Source: Cenococcum geophilum 1.58 (Eukaryota > Ascomycota > Dothideomycetes > Gloniales > Gloniaceae). Taken from it: a DNA stretch of 64,000 nt. Both the position numbers and the translations under genes were made by a program. The notes beneath the pieces are model-generated. The model was not told the origin of the DNA. It made no database searches and worked only from the letters and a program-made list of their open reading frames with translations. The stretch covers positions 1,054,001 to 1,118,000 of the forward strand of contig KV748207.1 of the NCBI GenBank assembly GCA_001692895.1, read 5' to 3'. Numbering within the stretch: the first letter of the stretch is position 1; each line of letters begins with the position of its first letter. Shown here in pieces: positions 59,376 through 64,000 of this stretch.

Positions 59376-60665
59376 TCACCACCAGCAGCATACCCACCCC
59401 CTGATCCTCCTCCCCCCTCGCCCCTCAAACCTCCCCTCGCCCCCTCCCTCGCCCATCCCCCTCCTCAACACCGCCTCATCATCCCGCTCCCCCCTTCTCC
59501 CGCCCTGGCGCCCATACCCATCGTCATAATACTGATTCGGCAAGCTCCGCTGCCTCCTCTGCCGCGGACTCCCCTCGACACTGCCGCGCCTGCTCCGCGA
59601 CGGCGGAGGCGACCGCTGCCTCCGGTGGCGCGGCGCGGGACTCATGTTCTCGGGCAGCGGCGAGCGCGTGCGGGAGCGGGAGCGCTGGCGCGGGCGCCCG
59701 CGGAGCGTGTGTCGGGCGAGGCGTCGCTGCGGCGGCGGCTGCGCGCGTTGGTTTTGGGCGGGTGCAGGGACGCGGAGGTGGAGGAGGAGGAGCGGCGGTG
59801 GTGGGGTGGCGGCGGCGGTGCTGATGGTGCTGGGTGGGTGTGCGGCTGGCGGTGGCGGCTGGCGGAGCGGCGGGAGGGCCGCGGGAGGGGGAGGGGGAGG
59901 CGTGAGGGGAGTGGGAGGCCCCGCCCGCCGGCGGGCGACGGCCGCGGGGTTCGGAGGAGAGGTGCGGGAGGGGGGAGGGCGTGGAGGAGGGGGTGTGAGG
60001 GGCGTTTTGGTGCGGCGCTCGAGTTCGCCGCTGTTCGAGATTAGGACGGGGGTGAGGGGGCGGTCGTCCTTGTCGGTTTGGAGGGAGGCGAGCTGCTCGA
60101 GGATGGGCTGGCCGGAGACGAGGTGTCCGAAAACTGTGTGTTTGGCGTTGAGGTGGGTGCAGGGTGCGAGGGTTATGAAGAATCTAGTGCGAGGTGGGGT
60201 TAGTAGTTGTACCTGTACTAGGATCTGCGGGGGATGAGATAGAGAGTGGGAGATGGTGTATCGTACTGACTACCGTTTGTGTTTCTTCCTCTGTTAGCCA
60301 TGCAGACGAGGCCAGCCGCGTCGATCTCTCTCCAGCCGATGTTCTCGTCCTCAAATTGTTCGCCGTATATCGAGGTGCCCCCGGTACCATCGCCCTTCGT
60401 AATGTCGCCGCCTTGGATCATGAACTCGTCGATGATGCGGTGGAATGGTGACATTTTGTAGGTTAGAGGAGGATTTGATCCAGTACATAGAGTACGGAAG
60501 CTGAAGAGGCGTTAGCAAGATAGGCCAAGCTGTTGTGATATAGCATTCGTACTTCTCGCAAGTTTTGGGGGCTTTATCAACAAAGAGTTCTATAACCAGC
60601 CTTCCGATAGGTTCCGTTCCCACACTGACGTCAAGAAAGACGCGCGGACGAGTAATACTCGCCAT
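59376..60665 (-). CDS. Cyclophilin-type peptidyl-prolyl isomerase with SR-like tail, 384 aa
   Basis: Exons on the minus strand: 60665-60553, 60500-60267 and 60183-59376; introns of 52 bp (CTAAC branch) and 83 bp, phases consistent. Cyclophilin domain (about 1-175): [34 protein letters not shown], then [19 protein letters not shown] with the catalytic Arg of [59 protein letters not shown]. The position of the cyclosporin-contact Trp of human CypA reads CTHLNAKH, so that Trp is missing. The C-terminal 200 residues are Pro/Ala- then Arg/Ser-rich ([28 protein letters not shown]), the make-up of SR-cyclophilins linked to splicing factors and the RNA polymerase II CTD. Divergent from KRR1. Confidence 0.9.
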
Positions 60666-60908
60666 GGTGGTTCTGCCTGCTCTACAAGCAGAGGATCAGT
60701 CGTTGCCAAAAGAAAAGAAGAGGAAAGTCGAAGGTGAGGTGGACGATTTGCTCGTGTGACGATGCATGCTTGACTCAAGCATTATGACGCTAGTGATATT
60801 CTGCCGCATGACACCGTCCTGTGTATTTTCAGAAGCTGCCAAGACGTCGAAATAATTTCTCTAGCCTTTCGCTCGAGCTTAACACTATACTGCTATATAA
60901 CCGCCACA
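60666..60908. promoter_or_regulatory. Bidirectional intergenic region, cyclophilin / KRR1
   Basis: 243 bp separate the two divergent start codons, so both promoters must lie here. No defined site can be assigned from sequence alone. Confidence 0.5.
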
Positions 60909-62064
<1,156 letters not shown>

Positions 62065-62272
62065 CTCGGATGGGATTCCAGGTTGTTTGCCATTGCATTG
62101 CATGGGTTCAGGCGTTTTAAACGGCTTAGGAGCATTGGTTTTTTATGCTTCATAGCATTGAATGTTACATTTGTTGTATATCCCATTGAAATACCTTGAT
62201 CGTACACGGGCATGGCTTCATCCCCAACTGCACACCGCCATACTCCAATTAAGCCCAGCTCTAGCCTCCCAC

Positions 62273-63360
62273 TTACGCGACCTTCTTCTCCTCCCTCTGC
62301 ATCTTCTTCAACGCCCTCTTCCTAATTGACTCGTGCATCCCGCGGTTCCAGTCAACCACAAACTTATTCATCGTCCCCAAAAACGTTAACAATCCCCAAT
62401 GCATAAGCCCATGCGCCCAATACGGCGTGCTGGTATACGCAATGCCCTGCGCACCTCCACTCCGCCCAATCCTGCCCAGCGCAGCCCGCACGAACTGCTT
62501 CGACGTCGGCACCATGGCGCTCGCGCGACGGATCTTCGACATGGCCGATGTGACGAGGTACGACTGCACGAGCTGCACACGCACGCCGTGCGGAGCGAGC
62601 TCTGAACCCAGCGCCGTCGACCACTGCTGCAGGAACGCTTTGCTGCCGGAGTAGGTGGCCAGGAGCGGAGTCGGGAGGATGCCGCCGAAGGACGCCATGG
62701 TGATGATGAGACCGCGCTTGCGCGAGATCATGCCCGGCGCGATCAGTTGGGTGATGCGGAGCGTGCCGAGGCAGTTTATCATGATTATGTCCGTCATCTC
62801 CTTGTGCGGGGTCTGGACGAAAGGGACGGGGATCGAGTGGCTCAGTCCCACGTTGTTCACTAGTATAGAGACATCGATGTCGGTCAATAGCGCTTTGAGA
62901 CGTCCGTAGTCAATGTCGTCGTTGCGGGCAAAGTCCATGACTAGGACTTTGGTCTTAATGCCTGCATTCTTGGTTTCGATTTCGGAGGCAAGCGCATCTA
63001 GTTTGGATTGCGTGCGAGAGATGAGGACGATGTTGAAGCCTTTGCGGGCGAGCTGGAGGGCGTATTCTTTGCCAATGCCGTCGGAGGCGCCGGTTACGAC
63101 TGCCCAGGAGCCTTTGGGACCGAATTTGGAGATCTGATATCATTCATGAGAAAGCTGGAGATGAAGTTGGGAGGATAAGAACTTACGGGAATGCCAGGTA
63201 GGACGAACAAACTCAGGAGCACGCGGAAATAGCTAATAATGGGTTTACTAATGGTATAGAGCGCGATTGAGAAAGTTGAGATTAGAATTGTTTTTGCCAA
63301 AATAGAATTCGTAGAGATATGAATCCCTAAAGGCTCCAGAATCCCTTCAACAGAAGCCAT
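62273..63360 (-). CDS. Very-long-chain 3-oxoacyl-CoA reductase (ER SDR), 344 aa
   Basis: Exons on the minus strand: 63360-63187 and 63133-62273; the intron of 53 bp has GTAAGT...CAG, phase 0. Hydrophobic N-terminal segment (about residues 20-58) for ER membrane anchoring; NAD(P)-binding TGASDGIG at about 72-79; NNVG at about 151-154; catalytic Ser at about 206 (TMASFGG), Tyr 219 and Lys 223 (YSGSK). The C-terminus KKVA fits a KKxx ER-retrieval signal. Length and layout match the IFA38/YBR159-type 3-ketoacyl-CoA reductase of fatty-acid elongation, which reduces the 3-keto intermediate for sphingolipid and very-long-chain fatty-acid synthesis. Convergent with KRR1 across about 210 bp. A related 17-beta-HSD-like SDR is the main alternative. 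Confidence 0.88.
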
Positions 63361-64000
63361 GTTGGTTGCTGGTTGCTTGTTGAGTTCGTGGGGATGTTTG
63401 AGATTTCGGTAGGCGAATATCGGCTTTTAATGCTCCTTTACAAGCTTGTCTGAACTTCCCCGACGTGCCCGACAATTTCGACAATTTCGACTCGGTGTCT
63501 ATGCTCTTTGTTAGCAAATGAGATGCTTTTTTCATTTAGGGGAGAATTGCCTAGTCATGGCTTGTTATATCAAAAATTGATTTTCAAAGTACGAAATATT
63601 CACACCCAGGGGCTAACGATGCATTTTATCTCATATGGACATACCGAGCTAGGCCTGGTTAAGTTCAAGAAGAGTTAGATTGGATCGAACTGAAAGTCAA
63701 GCAGAAGGTCGCGTTCATGGCTGCGCGCAGGGGTTCACATTGACATTTCTAGAGCTTCAAATGGGTCTCAAATTTAAGCTAGTGCTCAAGGCTCGAGGTT
63801 CAACCAAAGGCCTCAGAAAGCCAGTTGTCACCAGGATTATACGAAATTAGCGCTAAAAACCGGGTGGTAAAATGCACACCAAGACTGCGTGGCTGTGGTC
63901 CAATAATCAAATGATCGCCTTCAGATATGTTTCAGAATCATTCGAAGGCTCCAGAATCGAGTTAATTTATTTGGCTGCTAAGAGAACTATCTAAGCATTT
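63361..64000. other. Upstream of the reductase gene; no gene seen
   Basis: Ordinary composition with no supported coding frame to the window end. Presumably the promoter of the minus-strand reductase. Confidence 0.5.

Noticed and set aside
59625..60237. 139- and 197-codon plus-strand Gly/Arg-rich frames
   Set aside because: Shadows of the Pro/Ala/Arg-rich tail of the cyclophilin on the opposite strand.

Overview
The window looks like nuclear DNA of a filamentous ascomycete (Pezizomycotina). Introns are short (about 45-65 bp, GT...AG, with CTAAC/CTGAC-type branch sites). Gene-bearing islands alternate with very AT-rich, stop-riddled retroelement blocks whose decay is C-to-T/G-to-A, including clean CpA-to-TpA changes; this is the signature of repeat-induced point mutation (RIP). 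The gene set fits: an EED-type Polycomb subunit, a NACHT/ankyrin/SPRY NLR-like protein, an SR-tailed cyclophilin and KRR1.

Layout. 1-4.1 kb: relic of a plus-strand chromodomain Gypsy element. 4.6-18.0 kb: a minus-strand Gypsy element split inside its integrase by a second, complete minus-strand Gypsy chromovirus (5417-13884, 217-bp LTRs, 5-bp target duplication). 18-20 kb: AT-rich relics and a small TA-flanked MITE. 20.8-27 kb: gene island with a PAS-domain protein (minus strand) and the EED homologue (plus strand, at least eight exons). 27.76-41.31 kb: a hAT transposon (TIRs, near-perfect 8-bp target duplication) that sits at the 3' end of a probable intron of a minus-strand vWA-like gene. 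Its transposase is interrupted by a full-length Gypsy chromovirus (28875-37794, perfect 5-bp duplication) and by a 1,330-bp non-autonomous LTR element (38360-39689, perfect 5-bp duplication). 42.2-49.5 kb: the NLR-like gene, broken in its SPRY domain by a 1,883-bp element with 55-bp TIRs, a perfect 9-bp duplication and minisatellite cargo. 50.5-64 kb: gene island with a TPR-containing uncharacterised gene (two apparent frameshifts), a secreted cysteine-rich protein, a RING protein, the cyclophilin, KRR1 and a 3-ketoacyl-CoA reductase.

The island genes are mostly housekeeping or chromatin genes without operon-like linkage. Cyclophilin and KRR1 are divergent across about 240 bp, and KRR1 and the reductase converge across about 210 bp. 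The most striking content is the layered insertion history. At least five insertions can be delimited to the base by their target duplications, and two of them interrupt host genes. Exons were joined by hand from splice sites and reading phase; no homology search was run.
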